Below are positions 25,187 through 38,667 of a DNA stretch of 64,000 nt, piece after piece. Source of the DNA: Xylaria sp. FL1777 (Eukaryota > Ascomycota > Sordariomycetes > Xylariales > Xylariaceae); contig MU400642.1 in NCBI GenBank assembly GCA_022578965.1, forward strand, positions 45,708-109,707. Direction: 5' to 3'. The notes beneath the pieces are model-generated. The model worked only from the letters and a program-made list of their open reading frames with translations. It had not been told where the DNA came from and did no database searches. Positions within the stretch are counted from its first letter, which is position 1. Each line of letters opens with the position of its first letter. The position numbers were made by a program, and so were the translations under genes.

Positions 25187-25522
25187 ATGAGGAGTTCCGG
25201 TTCAAGAAAGCGCAACGAGGAAGATGCTATCGACAGTGCTAGTATACACTCTCCTAACCTAGACCAAAGGAAACAGCTTCGTGATGCAATACGACACAAG
25301 AACGAGAAAGAAAAGAAGGCTGAAATTGCTAGAAAACAGCACGAATATGCATTTGGAGTGTTTTGTACTACTAACAATGATAGTCCTTCGGAGGTCGATA
25401 AACGGAAAGCCGATTCGGATCAAAGTAAGGAGTTGCGTGCTGCCAAGCGACTCGAGGATGAGAAGAAGAAGAAGGCTGACGCTGCTAAAAAGGTTCATGA
25501 AGCTGTATTCGGAATATCCTGA
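25187..25522 (+). CDS. Small charged protein with two internal repeats, function unknown
   Basis: A single open frame of 111 codons. The product is rich in Lys/Glu and contains two copies of a roughly 34-residue unit. Copy one starts DQRKQLRDAIRHKNEKEKK and ends HEYAFGVF; copy two starts DQSKELRAAKRLEDEKKKK and ends HEAVFGIS. The linker holds SPSEVDKRKAD. The conserved repeat at protein level (DQxKxLRxAxRxxxEKxKKA...HExxFG) argues that this frame is or was translated. A helical coiled-coil-like fold is likely. It could also be one exon of a larger gene or a remnant. No family was recognised, and no signal peptide or membrane segment is seen. Confidence 0.5.
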   Translation: MRSSGSRKRNEEDAIDSASIHSPNLDQRKQLRDAIRHKNEKEKKAEIARKQHEYAFGVFCTTNNDSPSEVDKRKADSDQSKELRAAKRLEDEKKKKADAAKKVHEAVFGIS

Positions 25523-26112
25523 GGATGTTGGCTTGGCTAGCTCTCGACTTTCAGCCTACCCTCTCACATTATGTTTCATAGAAAAACGAGAGGAATGAGA
25601 GTGGTAAGTAAAATTTTAGACACAGTTTATCTTGTTCTATTTTTTTCTTTTTCTTCAAAAAAATAAAAATAAAACCTATAATTAGGTACTTGAAAACAAT
25701 ATGTCGTATCACTAACAAAATATTAAACGATGTGTCATTATGCCACCTTGAGCGTAGCCCTAAAAGGGGCTACTACAGCATTTCATTTAGCTTCCCACAT
25801 ATAGCCTAGTTTCTTTAAGAATTGACGTCGAAGAGAGTCCTAAAATGTGAAATGTGCTATATTCTAACTTAATATGAACCAGTTTAGTACTCCACTTGCA
25901 TTAAATTGTCCTCATATATTTATATTCGACGTTTAGTCTCCTATGATTATAATGGCAATAGAGGGTCTCACGAAAAATTCCGCCCTCGCTTGGTACATTG
26001 CTTTCCTCGTAACAATCAAGATTAAATATTTTATCATGTAATCTTGACAAACTATCATGTACTATTGAGAGGACTTGGTAAATACTAGCTTGCGTTTCGA
26101 ACCATTGGCCGA
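25523..26112. other. Intergenic AT-rich spacer
   Basis: The 3' flanks of the small repeat protein and the pectin lyase. T/A-rich runs near 25640-25675 may contain poly(A) or termination signals. No gene or RNA is seen. Confidence 0.5.
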
Positions 26113-27650
26113 TCAGATCTTTCCGTACCCAGCGCTATTTGGAACGCTTGATTGTGCCGACGACGCGGCAGAAGCCGAAGCGATGTTCTTCCCGCTGAAG
26201 TATTGGAAGAAACTCTCATCTGTGCCCGTGTAGCTTGTTGTGCTACCGTATGCATTGAGCTGACAAGCATGACCAAGGTATGTTGAACAAGCTTGGTTCG
26301 TGTTACTGTCAGGGCTCGTGAAGATCTGGCCGGCGAGACTGCTTGTCTCGACCATGTTACCTGCGTTCTGGAACACGTTTCCTTCCACAAGGATCTTGGC
26401 ACCTGAATCGACCTCAAACTCATGTCCGCTGCTCTGATACCAGTAGTTATTAACAGCATGCAAGAGAGTGTTGCCTCCAACCTTAGGGGCGCGACCTGAT
26501 GTGTGAAGAATATAGTTCCCCTTTAAGGTCACGAGGTCGTTAGACCCGGTGAAGTATAGGTTCCAGTAATGATAGCCATCACAGGTAGCTGACCAGCTGG
26601 TTCTGCCATCAATGAAATTGTTGCTGATTGTTACTCGGTTAGAGGGGTTGCTCCCTAGCACAATATGTTGGCGACCGATGAGTGAAGTCTGGTAGTTGTA
26701 ACCAATTAGCTTGTACCACCCCAGTAGCAAATTAGAAGGAGAAAGAAGTATTTACCGTGACATGATCGATCCATACTAGATCAGTATTATCCAGAGTGAT
26801 GGCATCGCCTCCCCATACATATTGAGGGTTCAGATTGGTAATCATAATGTTCTGTATGATGATATTTGTTGCACCACTAACAATTCTTAAACCCTTGCCA
26901 ATGATAACGCCGCTGCTTCCCTGACCAACGAGGGATTTGTTGCTCTTCACTATAAATACTCCAAGTCAGTGAAAGCCATTTTGGACTTGATAATTAGTGG
27001 ATGTTTTGGTACAATGGGAAATTTCCAGGCGGCATTCTGGATCGAAAAGGAGCCCCAGCACTCTTAATACTACCAAGGCAAAAAATAAGAAATGACTGCA
27101 TGAATTGCGTACCTGTGATACCCAACACAGCAGCTTGGTCGTACGAGACCGAGACTTTGGGTGCATTTGGTTGATAGTTCGTGCACCAGTCATTTTGGTT
27201 GATAGCCGTTTGGCAACCAGAAGCGGTACCATAAGGGGCACAACCAGTGGCGCTAACTGTGCCCTCTGTGCCTCTGAAATCGAAGGTCTTGGTAAGGATG
27301 ATAACACGGGCAGAGCTATCACCGAGATATGACACCAGTTCGTCATTGGTGGTTGGGTACTGTATTGCAATCCCCGGAGTCAGTAATTATCATTTTGGGC
27401 TTGCTTTGCGAGTCTTTCAAGTCGGGGAGAACTCCCTCAGGGGTGATATTGGCTCAAGAATGAAGCTTTATTCTTCTCTAAATATTGCCAAAATAGGAAG
27501 AAGATAGCTCCGAGAAAAGCTTACCACTGGAGTAGCACTTCCACCTCCAGTAACACCCTTCGCAAATCCTTCTGCTGCACCTGTAACCCCAGCTGCATAG
27601 GCGTACCCAGCAAAGGCAGAGGCCAACAGAGCGAGAAATCTTGATCGCAT
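26113..27650 (-). CDS. Secreted pectin lyase (polysaccharide lyase family 1)
   Basis: Four exons: 27650-27525, 27359-27113, 26949-26756, 26688-26113; 380 aa, the normal length for fungal pectin lyases. A signal peptide (about residues 1-19, ending AGYAYA) is followed by [14 protein letters not shown]. Family blocks include [62 protein letters not shown] and the late motif SGRAPKVGG. The enzyme cleaves methyl-esterified homogalacturonan by beta-elimination outside the cell. For the last exon I chose the CAG acceptor at 26690-26689 because it joins VT to TSLIGRQ without extra residues; an acceptor a few codons upstream is possible. Its role complements the pectate lyase at the left of the window. 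Confidence 0.93.
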
Positions 27651-30600
27651 GTTGATCTACAGTGGGCTGGTGACGATCAAGTTTGCGCCCCTGAGAACAT
27701 GGTTGAGATCCTAGACTCCTCACACTACATATTTAAACTCATACTCAGAAGCTCTAATAGCTCTTGGCCACGAAATATCCAATTTAGATGCCTAATTGAG
27801 TTATAGAACCGCTCACCAAAATCAGCATTCCTAGCACTAAAGACGTTTCAAAAACCAGAAGCCGCAAATTTTCCACCTATAGATTGGAAAAGGGCCATAT
27901 TCCGTGATTGGAGCTGATGTTTCGACAGTGCTTAGTGAACCCGAATATAGTCTAAAGCGCGCGTAGAAGACGGGGGATACCTAGGCATCGCTGGGTTGTG
28001 CCGCTCCACTCAGGGAAAAATACGGTTAGCTAGTAACTTTCTCTTATTCCTCAAGAAGCTTACTATACTGTGGGTATGACGGCAAAGAAGCCGAGTTAAT
28101 TATTCCGGTACACCTACGACTCAAAACTATCTAGCATTCGTGGAACAATGCCATGAGAATGGTAGCCTACGTTGGGTCAATGCATCGGCGCTACAATCTC
28201 ATTATAGTAGAATCGCCGGCAAGGTGGGCCGCGGCATTCAATGACTACCACGTAATCTAGTGGTGGTGAACTGGATTCGACTGTGGTTTCTTGACTGAGT
28301 GCTTGTCAGAGATGTTTGTCTCCAGAGTGAAGTTAAGTCACGGAAGGGTAGCTGCTAGGTCGTAGTTATGGGTAAGGGCTCAATATTATTGATTCCTGAG
28401 TTCCCCCAAGAAGTGTTGGAAGGGAACTCATCCTTATATAGTAGGTAAATACTAGACTGTCTCCCCACAATTAAGCTCCTTCTACCCTGCTGCGACCCTA
28501 GTCCCTGACAGTGCTCCCAAATGGTATCTCAATTAGTCACTTATTAATAGGCATTTGGTTGCCCATAATGTTCAGATGATCGTAAAAAGCGCTCCTGGGA
28601 GCTATGACGAGGAATGCTATACTCTTTTCTCTCTATAAGTAGCACTACTCTACCTTGTTGCTTCTGACGACTAGACTCACCATATCCTACCTTAGTTTAT
28701 CCCAATGGTTGACTTGATTGATGAGATGCCAATGTGAATTTCTGGAATTCAAGTCAACGACATATTAATAATGAGTGTTTTCTTCATGACTGCGGAAGGA
28801 ACGTTGCATGGGTTTAGCGGCATACACTCCATAGGATAAGCCAACTGCATCATTCGGGGGAGCATGGCACACACAATGAGCTGATGCAATGAAATCAGTT
28901 AAGACTTCAAGCACGAAAAATGGACTGAAAAAACCAATATCGCCTACGATAGTTTTAGTAACAATAAGAAATTCTTGCTTCTTTAAAAAGTAAAAAAAAA
29001 AAAAAAAACAAGAAATTTCTAAAAGAAGCTTTCCATTCATTCAATAAGTAATTCTGCATCTTAACTAAACTTATAAGTAATAGTGAAAGAACTTATTCAT
29101 ATTGCCTTCGTTACGTTGTTGTCTTCGCGTGTTGCCGAGAGAGAGGCTCATGAAAACCGACCCCTCTTTCTTTTTTCTTTGGCGTAAGGAGATTCAATAT
29201 AATTGGCCTTGTATGTTGGGTATATTACTACTTTCTATACTCAAAAATCAAATTGTTCGACCTTTTACTGCCAACAGTTAATAAGACTACATTCGAATAT
29301 TAAGTGTTGAACCATCGTCGATGAAAAAGTAGCCCAGCTCTTTTCTTTGGCAATTACCATTAATCTCTATATTATAGTAAGTAAGTATAGCTAAATCAAG
29401 ATTACCTTGTAGAGACCAGTCGCGTTTAATGTTCGAGTCATCAAGGCAGTTCGTTCAGCCTCTCTTTCCAGTCACTTGAGCACTTGTTGCATACAAATGT
29501 GGAAGTGTTGGTATGGAAGCCTCCAAGACTGGAGGTTCTGGTACCACCGGGTCGAGATGTTCACGTTACGTGCCCTCATCCTCATTAGATTTGAATAGGA
29601 TGAATGACTAAGGCTACTACGACATAATATACTGCATTTTGAAGAGACTTAACATAGCATTTCAATTGATATGCTGGAAGAGATTAGTTGATTCTAATAT
29701 ATCCTTTGTAGTAGCTTATTAAGCTGGATAAAAGAGAGCATAACCTGGGCTCCCACTAATAATAGGCTGTGGCGCGAGAGGTGGCGGAAACGGATAAATA
29801 TAGCTGATGTTACTGGAATTGGTAACTTACGGTGGCGTCGTCTAATATCATATGTCTGTTATCCCCATAGGGCATATCTAACGGCATTAATAAAATAGAT
29901 GTCAGAAATAAGCGAGCTAGTTAATTGTGTTATATTGTTGTAAGAGCGCGCTTTGCTGTTTTTTTGAGGTGTGTACTAATAAATAGTGTGGCAGGTTCTC
30001 AAAAGTTAAGCAGACCTTGCTTACCCCTGGTATATTTTAGCCTGCGCTAATTTATCTAATCCGGGCTGTTAGCCGAGTAGCTAATTAAACGACCACCCAC
30101 TACCCCACATTTAGCCCACTAGATAAGGTCCGATGTTGTCAGAATAGAGGTTCTTGTCAGTAGATATTGCGACATTGGCCTAGTACACGTCCCAGGAGCA
30201 GAGCAGATTCTACTCGACAAAAACAATACACACTTCTGAACCTCCGATTGACTGGCCCGCTTATTCTGAAACAGGCCCCTTATACAATTTGGATGAGGCC
30301 TTCATTTTTCCAAGAAACAATCAAGACAGAAAATTCATCAGCCATTGCTTATTTCTGACAGTTATCTAAGCTTAGAGTGAGTTTAAAAGAAGCTATCCCA
30401 ATTTTGCATATTATGTAATAACTGCCAGTTAAACATGCGATTTTAGGCATAAGGTAAGTCAACTTTCTACATAAGCCAACTACCTAACTGGCCTTAGCTG
30501 CCCAGGGCGTTGGTTAGGGATGTAGTTGATTGCTGATGCTAATTGGCTCTAAATGTCTCCGTTATAATACACCTCTTGATTGGTTTACTTTGTTAGTTTG

Positions 30601-30850
30601 AGACTTGCCCCATTTTCTACTTAATTGAGCGAAAATTGTAACAGGCCTAGATCTACCGTATATGTACATAGGAAATAAAGAAATACCAAAAACCCCTGTA
30701 ATTTCTGCCTCGAAATAACTGGCAGTTTAAATCAGTTAATACCAGTCAGGTACAGATATTCTGGTTTTGCTAACTAAACTGGTGAGATAAAAAAATCCGT
30801 ACCCTGACTTAACTTCAACCAGTTAACTGACAGTCAGTTCAGCTCTTGAC
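27651..30850. other. 3.2-kb AT-rich gene-free region
   Basis: The left part is the promoter of the pectin lyase. The remainder is AT-rich, with stops in all frames at short intervals and a 17-A run at 28992-29008. The longest frames are about 90 codons and without features. The composition and loss of frames fit old, mutated repeat DNA, but no transposon ends or domains were recognised. Confidence 0.45.
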
Positions 30851-31790
30851 TTAACTACCCAGAGCGATGCTCTTTGCAACGTCCCCGAAGGGCCGCCACG
30901 AAAACAGTAACGATGGAGTATCACCAAGTCGCAAATTGTAACGGCACCGGAGCAATTCAGCTCTTGACACCACGGTTGTTCCGTCGCGAGTAGGTGATGC
31001 CGTGAGGTCTAGAAACGATTGAGGAGTCTCCGTCCAGGCTGCCACAGTGGTATCCGGTACAGCAGCCGAACAGAAATATGGATGCTCTTCCATCATCTCT
31101 CGAGGTAGTGCGTTGGTCGCCGAGGAGAAATATACCTAGCCATAACAACGACACGTGCGGTCGTCGATGTGCAAAAATGCTGGCTAGTTGGCGTATGTCT
31201 TCTATCTTAAGAATAGGTCTGAGTACGCAGAGTATCGAACTTAGCCAGGGACTGACCAAGTTGCAGTCTATCTCTAGTTGCCAGAATATACTCCAAATCA
31301 TGGAACCAAACAGTGTCAGCTGCATGCTCAGGGTCAACTGGAGAGTCTTGCTATATGCAGATCCTGTAAAGGATCTCGCCGTTACACACGACTGAGCTGT
31401 TGTCCTCTGGTGATCTTTAGCCAATATGGCTTCCAAGGCGCGGCGCAATCTGGCTGTTAATAAGATGACTACCAATCTACGGAGCTTTGCACCCGATGTC
31501 GTGCCCGTTCCCGCCGCCGTGGTGGCCGTAGTGAAGTGAGCGGTCTTGGCAACAATTTCTGTACGTGCTGTACAGAGTGGCAAGGCATGACGTCCTCGAT
31601 TTCCCGGACACCAAGGGAGAGGAGTAACAAAAGAAGTGCAATATGGCGCTTGCCGTCTAAAGCTCCGGGGTTGGCGGTAAGGCCATCTCGGCCTGTGCTG
31701 ACTCCCGGATTATCGCGGAGGATGCGGCGACATCCCGGTCTGTCTCCGGACTTTTCAGGGTGGAGATAATTACCGTATGTGTCCACCTAC
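30851..31790 (-). pseudogene. Decayed gene of an unknown fungal protein
   Basis: Coding-like protein sequence runs through this segment on the reverse strand but switches frame. One frame gives LLWLGIFLLGDQRTTSRDDG. At about 31095 it shifts by one base into a second frame giving PYFCSAAVPDTTVAAW, then VVSRAELLRCRYNLRLGD and SLLFSWRPFGDVAKS before a stop at 30851. Further upstream, DLEYILATRDRLQLGQSLAKF is read in the third frame. No GT-AG intron reconciles the shifts, so this looks like a frameshifted remnant. I cannot name the family. The intact copy may exist elsewhere in the genome. Confidence 0.45.
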
Positions 31791-32456
31791 TACTATAGTT
31801 AGACTTCACACGTCTAACGGCGTCGTTTTTTCAATGTGATAAATCACTTCAAACTAGGCTCGACCTCCCAGTAGGATTGAGTCTACATCTTAGGTCTTTT
31901 CGGGTAAAGTCAACGTTGCCCTTTCCAGAAGGATCAAACGGTAGACCTTCCCCTTTGGTGCATTCGCGATCCATGCCCCTAACCCTTATGTTTGAGCTAA
32001 TGTTTCTTAGCGACCTTCCTTTCTATCACTTGCTCCTGTCTAAACTGTCGCAATTTTCTAACGGAGACGGCTTAATCCCACCTTCATGTCCAGACAGCAT
32101 GTAACGTTCTCTTAAGCACCCTGGTATCGCCGGCGCCGCTTCCTTTCGAGTTTTAGGATCTTAGTATTAGTAGAGATTCCTACGGAGCCAGAGCTGAATA
32201 TGGGAGCTCGAGAACCTGATAGTTACCTTAAGCTTACCGCATTTTGAGCTTCAGAATGGGGGATTCTTAATTTGACCGACTTCCTGGCAAAGGTAACAAC
32301 GTGACCACTTGATAAGCTGCCTTGACTATTTTGCTATGCAATTGTCAATCCGGAAAGGGTAAACGGACGACCTTGCCATCAGCGGGACGGACTTGGTAAC
32401 CTGTTGGCAAGATAAAATGGTTGAGTCTGGACAAGCCACTGAGGCCCATCGATGAA

Positions 32457-32465
32457 TATATAAAG
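32457..32465 (+). promoter_or_regulatory. TATA box of the CBM18/lysozyme-like gene
   Basis: TATATAAAG lies 221 nt upstream of the chosen ATG at 32686. It is a textbook TATA element, followed by a pyrimidine-rich leader (TCATCTCTATATCACTATC region), typical of strongly expressed fungal genes. Confidence 0.6.
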
Positions 32466-32580
32466 AGGAGTGCTGATCCCTCCCCAAAACATCATTTTCA
32501 TCTCTATATCACTATCACAGACCATCTCGTCGCTCAAACACTCATTTCTTATCAGACTGTCACTCCTTAACAGACTATCA

Positions 32581-32660
32581 TTCCTTAGTAGTCTCTTATT
32601 TCTAAACAGACTTACATTCCTTAGTAGTCTCTTATTTCTAACCAGACTTACATTCCTTAA
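32581..32660 (+). repeat. 36-bp tandem repeat in the 5' leader, two copies plus a partial third
   Basis: Copy one is 32581-32616, copy two 32617-32652 (one mismatch), and a partial copy begins at 32653. The 36-bp unit begins TTCCTTAGTAGTCTC and ends AGACTTACA. The unit is a multiple of three and contains no stop in the frame that continues into the gene, giving a 12-residue hydrophobic repeat if translated. Confidence 0.85.
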
Positions 32661-32685
32661 AAACATCACGTCTGAAACCATCACT

Positions 32686-33429
32686 ATGCAGAAATCTATT
32701 CTATTCTTCCTCGGCGCCCTCGCCTCGACCATTGCTGCTGCCCCCCAGTACACTGCCAGCAGCCTCCTTTTTGCCAGGGCAGGAGAATGCTCCAGCGCGG
32801 CTCAATGTCCCGCTGGATACTGCTGCTCTCAGTATGGCTACTGCGGTACCGGTACTGAATACTGTGGCAGCAGTGGTGGCAGCAGTGGTGGCGGCAGCGG
32901 CGGCGGGAGCGGAAGCTACCCGGGTCTCGACGATGTTCAAAGCCGTAATGCCGCTGCCGCCATAGGTGAGGTCCGCGCTGAGGGTCTCAACCGACAGGCT
33001 TGTCTTGCCGTCATCAGCACTGCCCTTCAGGAGTCCACTTTGCACATCTATGCCAACAACGCTGTTCCCGCGTCTCTGAACTACCCCCATGATCTCGTAG
33101 GCGGAGACCAAGATAGCGTTGGTAAGTTTTATCCTATGCATCGACCCGTCGTCCGTATAAGGACGAAGAGAGAGCATGCTTTTACTAATATGTTTTTTGC
33201 AACAGGTATGTTCCAGCAGCGACCTGAGTGGTACCCAGATATTGCGAAAGACATGTCTGCTGCTGGCAGCACCAGCCAGTTCCTGGCGGTTATGGTTACA
33301 ATCTCCGGATGGCAAACCATGGAGGTTTCGGCCCTCGACCAAGCTGTGCAGAAGGCTGAGGCTGGAAATCTTTATGCTCAACGCATTCCTCTTGCTACCC
33401 AGGTCTGCGATGCTGCTGGGGGCTGGTAA
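32686..33429 (+). CDS. Secreted chitin-binding (CBM18) protein with bacterial lysozyme-like C-terminal domain
   Basis: Two exons, 32686-33121 and 33206-33429, joined in phase 1; 219 aa. Signal peptide (about 1-19), then a hevein-type chitin-binding module with GECSSAAQC, PAGYCCSQYGYC and EYC (six cysteines visible), then a Gly/Ser linker of about 20 residues. The C-terminal region of about 125 residues contains ACLAVISTALQES and DSVGMFQQRPEW. That spacing of an ALQES glutamate and a D-S-V-G-hydrophobic-F-Q-Q-R-P block resembles actinobacterial lysozyme-like/NlpC-associated proteins. The inference is a secreted protein that binds chitin or peptidoglycan and may hydrolyse murein. Enzyme activity is unproven. 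The start at 32686 places the signal peptide correctly; the upstream in-frame extension from 32470 is probably leader. Confidence 0.82.
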   Translation: MQKSILFFLGALASTIAAAPQYTASSLLFARAGECSSAAQCPAGYCCSQYGYCGTGTEYCGSSGGSSGGGSGGGSGSYPGLDDVQSRNAAAAIGEVRAEGLNRQACLAVISTALQESTLHIYANNAVPASLNYPHDLVGGDQDSVGKFYPMHRPVVRIRTKREHAFTNMFFATGMFQQRPEWYPDIAKDMSAAGSTSQFLAVMVTISGWQTMEVSALDQAVQKAEAGNLYAQRIPLATQVCDAAGGW

Positions 33430-36664
<3,235 letters not shown>

Positions 36665-37709
36665 TTCTCTGGTGTACAGTTTGATTGAAGTGGTTCAACC
36701 CCTGAAAGCTTGTTCACAGACTGCTTTTCAAGCACTAACCTTTACAGTAGAGGTATTAGAGCCAAAATCGAGAACAGATATGGGAGATGCACATCGTTGG
36801 CATAATGTGGTCTTAGCCGGTTCCATTTCATGCGTGAGTTTATATCATGATGGGATGTTTCTATATTATAGTGGTGTAGAAAGATACTCAAGCCACGCCG
36901 CGACCTCAGGGGCAGGATGGGTTTCTAGTGTAGGCGACCTAAATTCCCCTCTACCTATGTTAGATTTTATTAATAACAAAACTTATTAAGTATGCCTTAA
37001 ATGCAACCACTACCAGTGAAAGTACCGTTATTGTTTTTTTTATTACCTCTCAATCGCTCGTTATCTAACAACATAACTGGACTGAACGGAGGTATGGTTA
37101 CATTAGAAGCTATCAAAACCTATCACAAGTATGACAACTGCAAAATATTCACGAGAGATAGAGCTGTGGAATCGAGAAATGAGATCACAGCTTGCACTAT
37201 TCCAGGTAACGGATCTTCTAGCGTGCAGTGAGTAGCTTGAATCCCCTTGGCCTCCAGATGGGCCGCTGGGATATTCACTCCGACCGCTCCCCCGACTAGA
37301 TGTAATATAGCAACTCTTTTAGAGGGCGGTGGTATTTCATGACGAAGAAAGCGACGGAGTTGGCGACTATGCTAACGCCCCCTAAATGGGTAACGTAGTT
37401 ACAACCGCTTGTGGTGATATCGGTATTTCAGGCTCTAAGCACAAAAACAATTTGTGTTTAAACTTGTAATGCCTGTGGCTAGTATACAGTACATAAAAAT
37501 AAGTCGGGCGCACATTAAGAGTTGCTCAAGCAGAAGAAGCTCAATAAAGCGGCGAGAATAATTTCTAGCGATAGATATTTTCTAGCCACTATGTTATTCC
37601 ATGGCTCTGCAACTGTCAGCTAGGTGCGAGTTTGGTAGGTCTTCAATGGGGCTTCTGAATCGAGGATATAGGCAGAATATTACGAAACTGGCGATTAATG
37701 CATATTTCT
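36665..37709. other. Intergenic region between GAPDH paralogue and tRNA-Leu
   Basis: About 1 kb with no supported gene. Short forward frames at 36651-37231 begin inside or just after the GAPDH 3' end and show no domain or splice context. Confidence 0.5.
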
Positions 37710-37746
37710 GGCGTGATGGCCGAGTGGTTAAGGCGACAGGTTTAAG

Positions 37747-37757
37747 ACAATCAGAAA
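37747..37757 (+). other. 11-nt canonical tRNA intron (between positions 37 and 38)
   Basis: Removing ACAATCAGAAA restores a 7-nt anticodon loop closed by ACAGG/TCTGT, with one G-T pair. The position after G37 is the standard site cut by the tRNA splicing endonuclease. Confidence 0.7.
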
Positions 37758-37781
37758 TTCTGTTGGGGAGACCCGCGCGAG

Positions 37782-37837
37782 GTACGACCGATTTATGCAC
37801 AAAGTGGAATAAGCTAGTCACTAACATATACATTCAG
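37782..37837 (+). other. 56-bp GT...AG intron-like insertion in the T arm of tRNA-Leu
   Basis: The insertion begins GTACGA, ends CATTCAG and contains CACTAAC with the branch-like CTAAC at 37821-37825, 12 bp before the 3' end. These are the three signals of a fungal spliceosomal intron, and the length matches the shorter introns of this window. It lies exactly between T-stem base 53 and loop base 54. An AG lies on both sides of the boundary, so the insertion point is ambiguous by two bases. Confidence 0.8.
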
Positions 37838-37859
37838 TTCGAACCTCGCTCACGTCAAC

Positions 37860-37874
37860 TTTTCTTTTTTGCTC
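37860..37874 (+). terminator. Pol III T-run terminator downstream of tRNA-Leu
   Basis: TTTTCTTTTTTTT-like thymine runs begin three bases after A73. Four or more Ts on the coding strand is the usual Pol III stop. Confidence 0.6.
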
Positions 37875-38667
37875 TTAAAAAATATAAATAAACAATAAAT
37901 CCCCCCCTTTTCCCCCAGCTGTAGTAGGTACTATCCTATAGTGGAGCCATACAGATCATTAAGGTGAGGGGTTTCATTCCTCATGGTGGTAGTCCCGCCG
38001 CACCGTCACGATGAGTCAGCAGAGGCCATGTCGTACCGATTTATCAGTCTTGCGATAGGTGTGAAAGCATCTGGATCATGCATAGAACCGAGAATACCGG
38101 TATATTTCTCCTACGCTAAGAGCCACAGTCTCGTACATGGTAGAAGACGTCTTGTCGAACATAGATAACTCCTCCAACACAATACTGTCAGTACTGAGGG
38201 TCACTTCCTAGTCCTAGGCAGCAACGTCTATACTCGGACGCATTGCATCTTTTCAGGTAGATGAAATCTTAAAAATTCATGCAATGTGACAGTATCCTCT
38301 GATCCCTAGTCTGGGGCTTCTAGACTCTAGCACGTGGAAGAAGCAGTCAGAGTATAGCACTGTTCAGGAGCAAGGAGTGCATATCAATATGGCCCTACAA
38401 ATATCCTTCTTTGCACCCGATATCACAGCGTGGTTGGGGAAAATGGGTTACTAGGTAGTTTTCTGTAGCATGTACAGACTCCCTGAGAACGTACGTACTC
38501 TACGGGAGAATAATTCATTTTCATTCCATTTTGATGCCAAGATATATCATAATGGGGGCGTACTTTTCGTATGTTCATTTCCATGTGCAAGGGCGAGTAT
38601 GTTCCTAATGCATCCTCAAGGTTCTATCACTTCGGCTGATCCTGTTTTTTTCTCTGTATATGTAGAT
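37875..38667. other. Intergenic, no gene seen
   Basis: About 800 bp. Open frames near 37983 and 38470 are short and featureless. A C/T-rich patch follows the tRNA near 37900-37918. Confidence 0.5.

Larger units (their letters stand above)
31791..32685. other. Upstream region of the CBM18 gene
   Basis: About 900 bp without a supported gene. It contains a TATA box (32457-32465) and a 36-bp tandem repeat in the presumed 5' leader (32581-32660). A frame at 32470 is open through the repeat into the gene at 32686, but the signal peptide begins only at 32686. Confidence 0.55.
37710..37857 (+). tRNA. tRNA-Leu(TAA) gene with an anticodon-loop intron and a 56-bp T-arm insertion
   Basis: Acceptor arm GGCGTGA (37710-37716) pairs with TCACGTC (37850-37856), with A73 at 37857. 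The D arm GCCGAGTGGTTAAGGC and a class-II variable arm (TGGGGAGACCCGC) follow. The anticodon stem ACAGG pairs with TCTGT, and the loop TTTAAG gives anticodon TAA (37743-37745) with G37 and an 11-nt intron at 37747-37757 in the canonical position. A73 and G37 both fit leucine. The T stem GCGAG (37777-37781) pairs with CTCGC (37845-37849), but a 56-bp insertion (37782-37837) separates GCGAG from the TTCGAAC loop. Without the insertion the gene is a normal tRNA. The A box TGGCCGAGTGG is intact; the terminal G of the insertion rebuilds GTTCGAACC as the B box. A T-run follows at 37860. It could be functional after removal of the insertion, or a pseudogene. Confidence 0.8.

Noticed and set aside
37710..37857. 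Reading the tRNA as tRNA-Ser because of its D arm and long variable arm
   Set aside because: A73, G37 and the TAA anticodon after removal of an 11-nt intron all indicate leucine, which is also class II.
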